From: Rhizobium sp. WYCCWR10014
GTDB taxonomy: Bacteria; Pseudomonadota; Alphaproteobacteria; Rhizobiales; Rhizobiaceae
NCBI RefSeq assembly: GCF_001657485.1
Contig: NZ_LXFU01000027.1
Coordinates: 209,570-273,569, forward strand
Length of the DNA stretch: 64,000 nt
Direction: 5' to 3'
How positions within the stretch are numbered: position 1 is the stretch's first letter; each line of letters starts with the position of its first letter. A program made the translations under genes and the position numbers. The notes beneath the pieces are model-generated. The model was not told the origin of the DNA. It saw nothing but the letters and a program-made list of their open reading frames with translations, and ran no database searches. Below, one piece after another: positions 45,330-54,739 of this stretch.

Positions 45330-47528
45330 TCAGTTGGTGCCAACCAGGTCAACGGGGAAGAACAGGGTCTCGCCGGAGGAGTCGCTGACGCCGTCATTGT
45401 CGGTAACCGCGTAGGGCTTGCCCGACGCGTCGAAGGTGAAGCCTTCGAGCTTGTCCAGCACATAGCCATTGGTCGCGGTCTTCAGTTCACCGAGGAAGTC
45501 ATGGGCTTCGGTCTTCTTGACGACCGGCAGCTCGGCCCCGAGCTTGGCGGGCTTCAGGTCTGATATCGCGACCTTGTAGAGCTTCTTCAGCCTGGCGGCA
45601 TCGCCGACGAGGTTGTCGCGCTCGATGATGTAGACGCTATCGCCCTGAGCGGAAATTTCCGACAGGCCGACCCAGCCGCTTTCCGTCTTGTCGAGCGGAT
45701 AGCGAACGGCACCCCATTCCTTCTTCTTCGGATTGTAGGAGACGAGCTTGACGAAGCCCTTCTCGTCGTCGCTCCACTCGCGCTGGACCGCCATCCAGAG
45801 CGTGGTGTCGTCGCCGGTGCCGACAATGGTCACGCCTTCGAAGCCGTAGCGGATTTCGTTGGCGACGAGTTCCTTCGGCAGGGCGATCTCGGCCTTGATG
45901 TCGCCCTTGGCATTGACGTTGTAGAGCGCGTGCGGAACGAGACGCTCACTGTAGCCTTCCGAGGCGAGCCAGAAGGAACCATCGGCGGCAGCCGCGATGC
46001 CTTCGATGTCGAGCTTCTGGGCCGGGGTGCCGTCACGCTTGACGACGAGGGCGTCGGTGATGACGGCCGGCTTCTTGCTGGCATCGATCGTGTAGATCGT
46101 CGGCTGCGAGCCCAGAACGCTGTCGCTGACGGCGTAGAGCATGCCCGGCTTGCCCGGAACGGCGGCGAGACCCGAAAGGGCTGCGAAGCCGATCGGATTG
46201 CCGTCCTTCTCGGCGGAGACGATCTGCGGATAGGCCTTCTCGCCTTCCGAGCGCTCGTAGATCATCACATGCGAGCGCGTGCCGCCGTCCTTGCCGAGAT
46301 CGACCTCGTTGGCGGTCGCAAAGAGGTTGCGGGCGGGAATGGCGATCGCGCCTTCCGGCGAAATGCCTGATGGCAGCAGCTGGACGAGTTCGGGATCGGC
46401 GCCGGTATCCTTATAGACGCCGACGACCGAGGCACGTTCGGCGAGCAGGAAGAAATATTGATCGTCGCCGAACTTGGCGGCTTCGAGGCCTTCCGGCTCG
46501 ACGCCCTTCGATCCCGAGCGGCTTTCCGGATAGTGGCCGATATGAGCGACGGCGCGTTCGAAGGATGCGCCCGATTCGTAGAGAAGCTTGCCCGTCTTGT
46601 CGAAGATGGTGAAGCCGCGCGAGCCGCCCTGGTAGTCTCCTTCATTGGCGACGACTAGGCGGTTGTCGTCCAGCCACTTGACGGCGTCCGGTTCGCGCAG
46701 CACGCCTTTGGCTTCGCCTGAGAATTTCAGGGCGCCGTCACGCTTGGTATCGATACCCGTGAGATCGACGCTGCCGGCGGAGAAATGCGTCTTCACTTCA
46801 GCCGTGTTGGCGTCGATGATGACGATCTCGTTATTTTCCTGCAGCGTCAGGGCAATCTGGTTCAGGCTGTTGAAGGCGACGAATTCCGGCTCCGGATCCT
46901 CCGGCGCGACGCCGGTAAGCCCGGTCAGCGCCACGTGCTTGATAGTGCCGCAATCGACAGTGCCGTTCTTGACCTGGAAGACGACGAGGTCGCCGGCCGG
47001 CATCTGCGGGATCTTGCCGTCATTGACGTCTTCGTCGCGCTCGTTTTCGATTGCGATGGTGCCGAGCGTCTTGTCCTTGTTGAGGGCAATCGAATCCGGC
47101 TGGCCGCCGAGATCACACGTGTTTTCGATCTTTTTGGTCGCCACGTCGACGATCGCGAGACGGCCCGAGGGCTTCGCCTTGCTTTCGGAGGTGTTGACGG
47201 CAACCAACGCCTTGCCGGCGCTCGAGGTGACCGAAGTCGGCTCGCCGTCCATCATCAGCGCGCCGCCGGCCTTTGGGGCCTTGGCATCGGTAATGTCGAT
47301 GAAGCCGATCGCGCCGAGCGGGCTGTCGCTATAGATCAGCGTGTTGCCGTCGTCAGTCGCGGTGATGATCTCGGCGGAGCTCACCGAAAGCTTGTCCTTG
47401 TCGGCCGGCAGGTTCTCTGCGACCGGGAAGGACGCGATGCGGTTGAAAACCGGCTCGGCCGCGGCCGGAAAGGCGACGGATGCGAGAAGCATGGCAGCAA
47501 GTGCTGCCTTGCGCGATGAAATTGTCAT
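45330..47528 (-). CDS. Secreted phytase/esterase-like beta-propeller protein, Pho-box controlled
   Basis: The 732-aa product begins with a signal peptide (about 1-24, AFPAAAEP cleavage). Residues 25-400 form choice-of-anchor/beta-propeller repeats like LVIVDVATKK..PDSIALNKD and VLREPDAVKWLDDNRLVVANEGD. The C-terminal half matches the esterase-like activity of phytase domain (KLDIEGIAAAADGSFWLASEG, GFEGVTIVG). It is expected in the periplasm or outside the cell, releasing phosphate from organic esters. The start at 47528 follows GGGGG six bases upstream. A perfect Pho box lies 53 bases upstream, so induction in phosphate starvation is likely. Confidence 0.85.
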   Translation of the reverse strand: MTISSRKAALAAMLLASVAFPAAAEPVFNRIASFPVAENLPADKDKLSVSSAEIITATDDGNTLIYSDSPLGAIGFIDITDAKAPKAGGALMMDGEPTSVTSSAGKALVAVNTSESKAKPSGRLAIVDVATKKIENTCDLGGQPDSIALNKDKTLGTIAIENERDEDVNDGKIPQMPAGDLVVFQVKNGTVDCGTIKHVALTGLTGVAPEDPEPEFVAFNSLNQIALTLQENNEIVIIDANTAEVKTHFSAGSVDLTGIDTKRDGALKFSGEAKGVLREPDAVKWLDDNRLVVANEGDYQGGSRGFTIFDKTGKLLYESGASFERAVAHIGHYPESRSGSKGVEPEGLEAAKFGDDQYFFLLAERASVVGVYKDTGADPELVQLLPSGISPEGAIAIPARNLFATANEVDLGKDGGTRSHVMIYERSEGEKAYPQIVSAEKDGNPIGFAALSGLAAVPGKPGMLYAVSDSVLGSQPTIYTIDASKKPAVITDALVVKRDGTPAQKLDIEGIAAAADGSFWLASEGYSERLVPHALYNVNAKGDIKAEIALPKELVANEIRYGFEGVTIVGTGDDTTLWMAVQREWSDDEKGFVKLVSYNPKKKEWGAVRYPLDKTESGWVGLSEISAQGDSVYIIERDNLVGDAARLKKLYKVAISDLKPAKLGAELPVVKKTEAHDFLGELKTATNGYVLDKLEGFTFDASGKPYAVTDNDGVSDSSGETLFFPVDLVGTN

Positions 47529-47580
47529 GAAATCCCCCATGTGTCGAACATTCGAAACATGAGTTTTCTGCGGGAGCGGC

Positions 47581-47598
47581 ATGACAGAGGCATGACAG
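47581..47598 (-). promoter_or_regulatory. Pho box (PhoB site) of the phytase-like gene
   Basis: Minus strand CTGTCAT-GCCT-CTGTCAT is a perfect double 7-mer PhoB site of the enterobacterial and Sinorhizobium consensus (CTGTCAT-N4-CTGTCAT). Confidence 0.9.
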
Positions 47599-47623
47599 AC
47601 GCGGCATTTTGCGTCAGATCATG

Positions 47624-48523
47624 TCAGGCTGATTTGCGCACCCGGCGCATCTCGTTTCGCATGATGAACAGCGAAGCGGAGAGAATAAGAGCCGCTCCCA
47701 GCCAGAGGTAGCCCGCCGGCGCATAGCCGAAGAACAGCCAACCGGCCAGCACATTCAACGGCAGTTTCAGATCGTCGAACGGCTGGACGTAGGCGGCATC
47801 GGCTGCAGCATAGGCAAGCGTCAGGAAATACTGCGCTACGGCAGTCAGCAGCCCCGCCAGCAGGAACAGGGCAAGGGTTGCGCCCGTCGGCACTACAAAG
47901 CCGGCCGCGAACGCCAGCCCGCCATTTATCGGCGTCAGCAGAACGAGCAGCCAGACGGTGATCGTCTCCGGCCGCTCGATGCCCGTCAGGCTCTTGGTGA
48001 TCAGAGACGAGGCGCCCCACAGCAGCGCCGAAAGCACAGGCAAGAGAGCCGCCCAGCCAAAGCCGTCCGACCACGGCTGCAGGATGATCATCGCTCCGGT
48101 GAAACCCGCCGCCGTCGCAGCCCAGCGGGCCGGGCCGACGCGCTCACCGAGAAAAAGCCGGGCGCCCAGAATGATGAAGAAGGGCGAGGTCATCACCAGC
48201 GCGATCGCCTGCCAGATCGGCACGGTGGCAAGGCCGGCGACCCAAGCCTCGACGCCGAGCGCGGCAAGCGCGACGCGTGCGAGGTGACGCCAGGGATAGC
48301 GCGTCCGCATCGCCGCAAGGCCGAGCCTCTTCAGGAACGGCAGCGAAAACAGGAAGGCGAAGCCATATTGCCAGAAGGCTGCCGAGGCCGAGGGGAAGGC
48401 AAGCTTCATCGTCAGCCATTGGGTGACGACGTTGAGAAGCGAAAAAGCAATGCCGGCAAGGACCATCCAGAGTGCACCGACAACGGCGCGGGACGGCGAG
48501 ACTGCAAGGGAAGTCTGATTCAT
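47624..48523 (-). CDS. EamA/DMT family transporter
   Basis: The 299-aa inner-membrane protein has ten hydrophobic helices in two EamA repeats (about 18-150 and 160-290), with ITKSLTGIERPETITVW joining the halves. Drug/metabolite transporters of this family export amino acids, nucleotides or other small molecules; the substrate is unknown. The start at 48523 has GGATGAAAG upstream; 48532 is possible. Its 3' end is close to the Pho box of the next gene on the same strand. Confidence 0.85.
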   Translation of the reverse strand: MNQTSLAVSPSRAVVGALWMVLAGIAFSLLNVVTQWLTMKLAFPSASAAFWQYGFAFLFSLPFLKRLGLAAMRTRYPWRHLARVALAALGVEAWVAGLATVPIWQAIALVMTSPFFIILGARLFLGERVGPARWAATAAGFTGAMIILQPWSDGFGWAALLPVLSALLWGASSLITKSLTGIERPETITVWLLVLLTPINGGLAFAAGFVVPTGATLALFLLAGLLTAVAQYFLTLAYAAADAAYVQPFDDLKLPLNVLAGWLFFGYAPAGYLWLGAALILSASLFIMRNEMRRVRKSA

Positions 48524-48733
48524 GTCTTTCATCCAGAACAGGGACCAACATAAATCAGGACGCATGAACCCCGACCAAGCGACGCAGGGCAACCCCTGCC
48601 TTTCGCATGGGCGCGGAAGGAGGCGCTCGCGGGCTCAGGCCGAAACCCTTACCGCCGGTGGGGAGTTTCACCCCGCCCTGAGAACAGAAATGTCGTAGTT
48701 CAAAGCCCGCGCGGCGGCAATACCTGCCAAACG

Positions 48734-48762
48734 CAAAAGGGGTCCGGCAAAGCCGAACCCCT
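48734..48762 (-). terminator. Terminator after hupB
   Basis: On the minus strand AGGGGTTCGGC-TTT-GCCGGACCCCT is followed by TTTT. It lies 50 bases downstream of the HU gene stop codon. The rest of the 280-bp gap to the EamA gene shows no gene. Confidence 0.8.
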
Positions 48763-48812
48763 CTCAAATCCTGCGCAACCGGTCTCGTTTCCGGCTGACG
48801 GATAATATCAGA

Positions 48813-49088
48813 TCAGCCGTTGACGGCGTCCTTCAGGCCCTTGCCGGGCGTGAATTTCGGCACGTTGCGAGCCGGAATGTCTACTTCAGCGCCCGTCGAC
48901 GGGTTACGGCCCTTCGTTGCGGCACGATGAGAAACGGTGAAGCTGCCGAAACCCGCGAGGCGAATGTCGCCCTTGTTCTTGAGTTCAGCCTGGACAACGT
49001 CGAAAACCGCGTCAACAGCGGAAGCCGCGTCAGACTTCGTCAGTCCTGCCTTTTCGGCTACTGCGGACACGAGTTCATTCTTGTTCAT
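48813..49088 (-). CDS. hupB: HU family DNA-binding protein
   Basis: The 91-aa nucleoid protein has the HU signature GFGSFTVSHRAATKGRNPSTG (about 46-66), the DNA-clasping beta arm, and the typical N-terminus MNKNELVSAVAEKAGL. It binds DNA without sequence preference and bends it. It follows lon, as in many proteobacteria, with lon's terminator between them. Confidence 0.96.
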   Translation of the reverse strand: MNKNELVSAVAEKAGLTKSDAASAVDAVFDVVQAELKNKGDIRLAGFGSFTVSHRAATKGRNPSTGAEVDIPARNVPKFTPGKGLKDAVNG

Positions 49089-49221
49089 GTTTCCACCCCT
49101 TTCTAAATGGTATGAAACGACTCAAAAGTAAGCTAGGCGCAGAATAGGTTTCATCAGGCCCGCCGAAAACCCAAAAGCCCTGCAAATCAAGGAAAAGCAA
49201 GCGTCTACATGACGTTTTCAC

Positions 49222-49252
49222 AAAAAAGGCTGGCGTTTCCGCCAGCCTTTTT
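49222..49252 (-). terminator. Terminator after lon
   Basis: Minus strand GGCTGGCG-GAAA-CGCCAGCC with flanking A and T tracts forms a classic intrinsic terminator 43 bases after the lon stop codon. It lies 134 bases before the HU gene. Confidence 0.88.
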
Positions 49253-49294
49253 CCGTGTTTTGCCCCAATGGGGCATAAATGTGGCAAAGGCCAC

Positions 49295-51712
49295 TCAATG
49301 CGCTATGGTTGCGCCTGTCTCATCGAGGCCTTCGACCGTTGCGATGACGGGCGTTTCTACCGTGCCGTCCCATTCGATCGGCTCCGGTCGCCGGATCAGC
49401 GCATGCTTGATCACCTCGCCCATGCGGGATACCGGGATGATCTCCATGTTGTTCTTCACGTTGTCAGGAATCTCCGCCAAGTCCTTGGCGTTTTCCTCCG
49501 GAATCAGCACCTTCTTGATGCCGCCGCGAAGCGCTGCGAGCAGCTTTTCCTTGAGACCGCCGATCGGCAGCACACGGCCGCGAAGGGTGATTTCACCGGT
49601 CATGGCCACATGCCTGTCCACCGGGATGCCGGTCATGATCGAGACGATCGCGGTTGCCATGGCGACGCCGGCCGAGGGGCCATCCTTCGGCGTCGCGCCT
49701 TCCGGCACGTGCACGTGGATGTCGCTCTTGTCGAAGCGCGGCGGCTCGATGCCGAAATCGACGGCGCGCGAGCGGACATAGGAGGCCGCTGCCGAAATCG
49801 ATTCCTTCATGACTTCCTTCAGATTGCCGGTGACCGTCATGCGGCCCTTGCCCGGCATCATCACGCCTTCGATGGTCAGCAGCTCGCCACCGACTTCCGT
49901 CCAGGCAAGACCGGTCACGACGCCGACCTGATCCTCGCCCTCGGCTTCGCCATGGCGGAAGCGCGGGACGCCCAGATAGTCGGAGATGTTGGCCGCCGTC
50001 ACATGAACGGCCTTCGTCTTGCCCTTGATGATCTCGGTGACCGCCTTGCGGGCGAGTTTCATCAATTCGCGTTCGAAGTTGCGGACGCCGGCTTCGCGGG
50101 TGTACTGCTGGCTGATCGCCATCAGGGCGTCGTCGCTGACCGAGAATTCTTCCGGCTGCAACGCATGTTCCTTGATGGCCTTCGGCAGCAGGTGCCGCTT
50201 GGCGATTTCGCGCTTTTCATCCTCGGTGTAGCCGGCGATACGGATGATCTCCATGCGGTCCATCAGAGGCGCAGGAATATTCAGCGTATTCGCCGTCGTA
50301 ATGAACATCACATCCGACAGGTCGTATTCGACTTCCAGATAGTGGTCCATGAAGGTCATGTTCTGGGCCGGATCGAGCACTTCGAGCAGGGCCGAGGACG
50401 GATCGCCGCGATAGTCCTGGCCTAGCTTGTCGATCTCGTCGAGCAGGAAGAGCGGGTTGGACTTCTTCGCCTTCTTCATCGACTGAATGACCTTGCCGGG
50501 CATCGAGCCGATATAAGTGCGGCGGTGACCGCGGATTTCGGCTTCGTCACGAACGCCGCCAAGCGCCATACGGACATACTCACGGCCGGTCGCCTTGGCG
50601 ATCGACTGGGCGAGCGAGGTCTTGCCGACGCCCGGAGGACCGACGAGGCAGAGGATCGGGCCCTTGATCTTGGTGGCACGGGCCTGCACGGCCAGATATT
50701 CGACGATGCGCTCCTTGACCTTGTCGAGACCGAAGTGATCGGCTTCGAGGATCTTCTCGGCATTGTTGAGATCGGCCTTGATCTTCGACTTCTTGCCCCA
50801 GGGAATGCCGAGCAGCCAGTCCAGATAATTGCGCACAACGGTGGCTTCCGCCGACATCGGGCTCATCTGGCGCAGCTTCTTCAGTTCCGCATCGGCCTTT
50901 TCACGGGCTTCCTTGGACAGCTTGGTCTTGGAGATGCGCTCTTCCAGTTCGCTCATCTCGTCGCGGCCTTCCTCGCCGTCGCCGAGTTCCTTCTGGATCG
51001 CCTTCATCTGTTCATTGAGGTAATACTCGCGCTGGGTCTTCTCCATCTGGCGCTTGACGCGCGAGCGGATGCGCTTTTCGACCTGCAGAACCGAGATCTC
51101 GCCTTCCATGAAGCCGAGGGCCTTTTCGAGGCGCTGCTTGACGCTGGTGGTCTCCAGCATCTCCTGCTTCTCGGTGATCTTGATCGACAGATGCGAAGCG
51201 ACCGTATCGGCGAGCTTGGAATAGTCGTCGATCTGGCTGGCGGCGCCGACCACTTCGGGCGAAATCTTCTTGTTGAGCTTTACGTAGCTCTCGAATTCGG
51301 AGACGACCGAACGCGACAGCGCTTCCAGTTCGACCGGATCGTCATGCGGCTCCTCGAGCACATGGCCGAGCGCCTCATAGAAATCCTCGCGGCTGGTATA
51401 GGTGTCGATCTCGGCGCGGGCGCGGCCTTCGACCAGAACCTTCACGGTGCCGTCGGGCAGCTTCAAGAGCTGCAGCACGTTCGCCACGGTGCCGACATTG
51501 TGGATCGCGGAAGGATCCGGATCGTCGTCGCTGGCGTTGATCTGCGTCACCAGCATGATCTGCTTGTCGGAACCCATGACCTCTTCGAGCGCACGGATCG
51601 ACTTTTCCCGTCCGACGAACAGCGGCACGATCATATGCGGGAAAACCACGATGTCGCGCAGGGGCAGAACAGGGTAGGCAGTGCTGCTCGCTACAGACGT
51701 TTTCTTCGTCAT
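49295..51712 (-). CDS. lon: ATP-dependent protease Lon
   Basis: The 805-aa Lon has an N-terminal substrate domain (about 1-300), an AAA+ domain with Walker A GPPGVGKTSLAQ (about 356) and LFLLDEIDKLG, and a C-terminal protease domain with the catalytic serine in PKDGPSAGVAMATA (Ser about 678) and a Lys partner downstream. It degrades misfolded and regulatory proteins. A sigma-32-type promoter lies upstream. It is the central member of the protease group with clpX and clpP. Confidence 0.97.
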   Translation of the reverse strand: MTKKTSVASSTAYPVLPLRDIVVFPHMIVPLFVGREKSIRALEEVMGSDKQIMLVTQINASDDDPDPSAIHNVGTVANVLQLLKLPDGTVKVLVEGRARAEIDTYTSREDFYEALGHVLEEPHDDPVELEALSRSVVSEFESYVKLNKKISPEVVGAASQIDDYSKLADTVASHLSIKITEKQEMLETTSVKQRLEKALGFMEGEISVLQVEKRIRSRVKRQMEKTQREYYLNEQMKAIQKELGDGEEGRDEMSELEERISKTKLSKEAREKADAELKKLRQMSPMSAEATVVRNYLDWLLGIPWGKKSKIKADLNNAEKILEADHFGLDKVKERIVEYLAVQARATKIKGPILCLVGPPGVGKTSLAQSIAKATGREYVRMALGGVRDEAEIRGHRRTYIGSMPGKVIQSMKKAKKSNPLFLLDEIDKLGQDYRGDPSSALLEVLDPAQNMTFMDHYLEVEYDLSDVMFITTANTLNIPAPLMDRMEIIRIAGYTEDEKREIAKRHLLPKAIKEHALQPEEFSVSDDALMAISQQYTREAGVRNFERELMKLARKAVTEIIKGKTKAVHVTAANISDYLGVPRFRHGEAEGEDQVGVVTGLAWTEVGGELLTIEGVMMPGKGRMTVTGNLKEVMKESISAAASYVRSRAVDFGIEPPRFDKSDIHVHVPEGATPKDGPSAGVAMATAIVSIMTGIPVDRHVAMTGEITLRGRVLPIGGLKEKLLAALRGGIKKVLIPEENAKDLAEIPDNVKNNMEIIPVSRMGEVIKHALIRRPEPIEWDGTVETPVIATVEGLDETGATIAH

Positions 51713-51790
51713 TTTATGTCCTTTCCATCGTCCCGTTGCCGGGCTCTCTGCACGGCCGCTTGGGACCGGCCGGCACTCACTTGTTGCTAC

Positions 51791-51819
51791 AAGTGGAGGT
51801 TCTAACTACGCTTTTCAAG
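51791..51819 (-). promoter_or_regulatory. Sigma-32 (RpoH)-type promoter of lon
   Basis: Minus strand CTTGAA (51819-51814), 17-base spacer, CCACTT (51796-51791). The alphaproteobacterial RpoH consensus is CTTGAA-N17-CCAnnT. The site is about 80 bases upstream of the lon ATG. Confidence 0.6.
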
Positions 51820-52055
51820 CCACGCTAACGCCCGCGTCCCTCGGATGTGACAGCTTTATTACAACGGAACGCCAACACTATGAAACGCGTGGCTGGACCG
51901 GCGCTGACCACTTCCGACCCGGCTAAAATACAAACGCCAGCAATAGGCTTACGGAATCACGGCATCATTGCCAAGCACTACCCCTTGCGCAACATCGGCA
52001 AAGGCAACTCCGGTTCCCACGGGCAAATACTAACAGCGCTTGGCATGGTTTTTCA
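51820..52055. other. Gap between lon promoter and clpX terminator
   Basis: About 235 bases of a 400-bp gap with no credible gene; short open frames have no features. Upstream elements of the lon promoter and the 3' flank of clpX lie at its ends. Confidence 0.45.
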
Positions 52056-52087
52056 AATAGAAAGGGGCCTGCCTATGGCAAGCCCCC
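52056..52087 (-). terminator. Terminator after clpX
   Basis: Minus strand GGGGCTTGCC-ATA-GGCAGGCCCC followed by TTTCTATTT. It lies 26 bases downstream of the clpX stop codon. Confidence 0.75.
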
Positions 52088-52112
52088 AAAATAATCACAC
52101 GAAAGCCCAAGC

Positions 52113-53390
52113 TCACGCCGAAGCGTTGGCCTTTTCTTCCTGCCGGTCGGCATAGATGTAAAGCGGACGGGCCGAACCGCGCACCACTTCCTCGGAGATG
52201 ACGACCTCGCGCACGCCTTCCAGCGTCGGCAGTTCGAACATGGTGTCGAGCAGGATCTTCTCCATGATCGAGCGAAGGCCGCGAGCGCCGGTCTTGCGTA
52301 CGATCGCCTTGCGGGCGATTTCGCGCAGAGCGTCCTCGTGGAAGTTCAGTTCCACGTCTTCCATCTCGAACAGCCGCTGATACTGCTTGATCAGCGCGTT
52401 CTTCGGCTCGGACAGGATCTGGATCAGCGCGTCCTCATCGAGGTCCTCGAGCGTCGCCAGAACCGGCAGACGGCCGATGAACTCGGGGATAAGGCCGAAC
52501 TTGACCAGGTCTTCCGGCTCCAGTTCCCGCAGGACCTCGCCGACGCGGCGGTCATCCTGCGATTTGACAGAGGCGCCGAAGCCGATCGAGGTCTTCTCGC
52601 CACGAGCAGAGATGATCTTGTCGAGGCCGGCAAAAGCGCCGCCGCAGATGAACAGGATGTTCGTCGTGTCGACCTGCAGGAATTCCTGCTGCGGGTGCTT
52701 GCGGCCGCCCTGCGGCGGAACGGAAGCGACCGTGCCTTCCATGATCTTCAGCAGCGCCTGCTGCACGCCCTCGCCCGAGACGTCGCGAGTGATCGACGGA
52801 TTGTCGGACTTGCGCGAAATCTTGTCGACTTCGTCGATGTAGACGATGCCGCGCTGCGCACGCTCGACGTTGTAGTCGGCCGACTGCAGCAGCTTCAGGA
52901 TGATGTTTTCGACATCCTCGCCGACATAACCGGCCTCTGTCAGCGTCGTCGCATCAGCCATGGTGAAGGGAACGTCGATGATGCGGGCGAGGGTCTGGGC
53001 AAGATAGGTCTTGCCGCAGCCGGTCGGGCCGACGAGCATGATGTTCGACTTCGCCAGCTCGACTTCGCCGTTTTTGGAGGCGTGCGCCAGGCGCTTGTAA
53101 TGGTTGTGAACGGCAACCGACAGGATCTTCTTCGCCTGCCGCTGGCCGATGACATATTCGTCGAGGACCTTGATGATGTCCTGGGGCGTCGGAACGCCGT
53201 CGCGGGACTTGACCATCGAGGACTTGTTCTCCTCGCGGATGATGTCCATGCACAATTCGACGCATTCATCGCAGATGAAGACGGTCGGTCCGGCAATCAG
53301 TTTCCGGACTTCGTGCTGGCTCTTTCCGCAGAACGAACAATAGAGAGTGTTCTTGGAGTCGCCGCCGTTGCTGCCGCTGACCTTGCTCAT
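52113..53390 (-). CDS. clpX: ATP-dependent Clp protease ATP-binding subunit ClpX
   Basis: The 425-aa unfoldase has an N-terminal zinc-binding domain with CSFCGKSQ...[10 protein letters not shown] (about 19-47), Walker [13 protein letters not shown] (about 122), Walker [11 protein letters not shown] and a sensor region [13 protein letters not shown]. It feeds substrates to ClpP; in alphaproteobacteria it degrades CtrA at the correct time, linking it to DivK in this window. It is separated from clpP by 302 bases. Confidence 0.97.
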   Translation of the reverse strand: MSKVSGSNGGDSKNTLYCSFCGKSQHEVRKLIAGPTVFICDECVELCMDIIREENKSSMVKSRDGVPTPQDIIKVLDEYVIGQRQAKKILSVAVHNHYKRLAHASKNGEVELAKSNIMLVGPTGCGKTYLAQTLARIIDVPFTMADATTLTEAGYVGEDVENIILKLLQSADYNVERAQRGIVYIDEVDKISRKSDNPSITRDVSGEGVQQALLKIMEGTVASVPPQGGRKHPQQEFLQVDTTNILFICGGAFAGLDKIISARGEKTSIGFGASVKSQDDRRVGEVLRELEPEDLVKFGLIPEFIGRLPVLATLEDLDEDALIQILSEPKNALIKQYQRLFEMEDVELNFHEDALREIARKAIVRKTGARGLRSIMEKILLDTMFELPTLEGVREVVISEEVVRGSARPLYIYADRQEEKANASA

Positions 53391-53692
53391 ATCATTTTCC
53401 TTCCAGCACGCCGCATTTCAAGGCGAAATCGCGGTCCACTCTATCAGCTCCTGGCGGCACTCCGTTTCCGGAGCCTTTGCCGAGAAGGGCTTCAGGGGCT
53501 ACGAACCGGGGCCAACCAATCATGTCCTGGTCCCGGCGGCAACGAATTCCCCTTCGAATGCCAATGCTATGTCATAAAAATTCAACATAGCATTAATAGC
53601 TACTATTAGCGTCTTCGTCGCCGTATGAAAGCCCTTGTTCAATCACAATTGGGATAGAACTGTGGCGACAAAAACACCATCCCTATTAATTA
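53391..53692. other. Gap between clpX and clpP
   Basis: An AT-rich 300-bp spacer. It contains a short palindrome TAGC-N7-GCTA (about 53587-53601) and a longer imperfect stem CCGGGGCCA / TGGTCCCGG (about 53508-53538). Its size suggests clpX has its own promoter; no coding region is evident. Confidence 0.45.
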
Positions 53693-54322
53693 CTAGGCCT
53701 GTTCGCCTTCCATTTCGAGGCGCGACGTCAGAACCTTGTCGATCACGCCCCAGCTCTGGGCTTCGTCCGCATCCATGAAATGGTCACGATCGAGCGTCTT
53801 TTCAACTTCCTCGTAGGTGCGGCCGGTGTGCTTGACATAGACCTCGTTCAGGCGGCGCTTCATTTTGAGGATGTCACGGGCGTGCCGCTCGATGTCCGAA
53901 GCCTGGCCCTGGAAGCCGCCCGAGGGCTGGTGCACCATGATGCGGGAATTCGGCGTGGCAAAGCGCATGTCCTTGTGGCCGGCAGCCAGCAGCAGCGAGC
54001 CCATGGATGCGGCCTGGCCGATGCAGAGCGTCGAAACCGCAGGCTTGATGAACTGCATCGTATCGTAGATCGCCATGCCGGCGGTGACGACGCCACCGGG
54101 CGAATTAATATAGAGGGCGATTTCCTTCTTCGGGTTTTCGGCCTCGAGGAAAAGCAGCTGGGCGCAGACGAGCGTCGCCATATGGTCCTCGACGGCACCT
54201 GTCAGGAAGATGATGCGTTCTTTCAACAGGCGCGAATAGATGTCGTAGGAGCGTTCACCGCGGTTGGTCTGTTCCACGACCATCGGAATGAGGGCCATTG
54301 CGGTATCGACTGGGTTTCTCAT
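53693..54322 (-). CDS. clpP: ATP-dependent Clp protease proteolytic subunit
   Basis: The 209-aa serine protease subunit has catalytic Ser in [13 protein letters not shown] (about residue 106), His in IMVHQPSGG (about 131) and Asp in [12 protein letters not shown] (about 180). It forms a tetradecameric barrel with ClpX or ClpA. It has a promoter-like site upstream at 54386-54414. Confidence 0.97.
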   Translation of the reverse strand: MRNPVDTAMALIPMVVEQTNRGERSYDIYSRLLKERIIFLTGAVEDHMATLVCAQLLFLEAENPKKEIALYINSPGGVVTAGMAIYDTMQFIKPAVSTLCIGQAASMGSLLLAAGHKDMRFATPNSRIMVHQPSGGFQGQASDIERHARDILKMKRRLNEVYVKHTGRTYEEVEKTLDRDHFMDADEAQSWGVIDKVLTSRLEMEGEQA

Positions 54323-54385
54323 GTGCGTCCTTTGTCAACGTCTCGCCGGCAGGCGCCGGGAATCAAAGAAAAATGTCTTACCCCT

Positions 54386-54414
54386 ACATAGAGTGTCCCG
54401 GCCCTCCTCTTCAA
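54386..54414 (-). promoter_or_regulatory. Candidate clpP promoter
   Basis: Minus strand TTGAAG (54414-54409), 17-base spacer, CTATGT (54391-54386). It fits a housekeeping sigma promoter, and the CTTGAA overlapping the -35 would also suit RpoH. Confidence 0.5.
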
Positions 54415-54463
54415 GACACGCATGAGGATAACGTTAAGAAGGCGGGCCAAGGCAGCAAAGCCC

Positions 54464-54506
54464 CTTCTTTTCATGCATGTCGTTATCCCGGAACCGCTGC
54501 ATTGAG
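54464..54506 (+). repeat. Dispersed intergenic palindromic repeat, copy 5 (partial)
   Basis: Only the segment ATGCATGTCGTTATCCCGGAACCGCTGCA-like (54471-54502) of the larger element is recognisable. It lies between the divergent clpP and diguanylate cyclase genes. Confidence 0.55.
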
Positions 54507-54739
54507 CCTCTTTCCCCCAAACGCCTGTTAACGGCGAGCCCTTGGTACGGTCTCCCCCGGCTTTTCTCCATGACAGGATGAAGGAAGGCTTACTCTATTC
54601 GACTGTTCTCATACACGTTTACCCGACGGAAAGCCTACCGGCAGATATCGGCCTAAAACAATACCGCAGCGCAGCGACATTAAGGAAGTGGCGAGCTTCC
54701 TCGGCAAGGATGCGAACTGACAGACAAGGGGTTGCTGCC

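Noticed and set aside
48555..48767. A 70-codon minus-strand frame between hupB and the EamA gene
   Set aside because: It runs through the hupB terminator, has no ribosome-binding site and is arginine/glycine-rich as expected from GC-rich spacer.
53508..53538. CCGGGGCCA / TGGTCCCGG stem as a clpP terminator
   Set aside because: It lies over 150 bases from the clpP stop codon, has an imperfect stem and no T-run on the minus strand.
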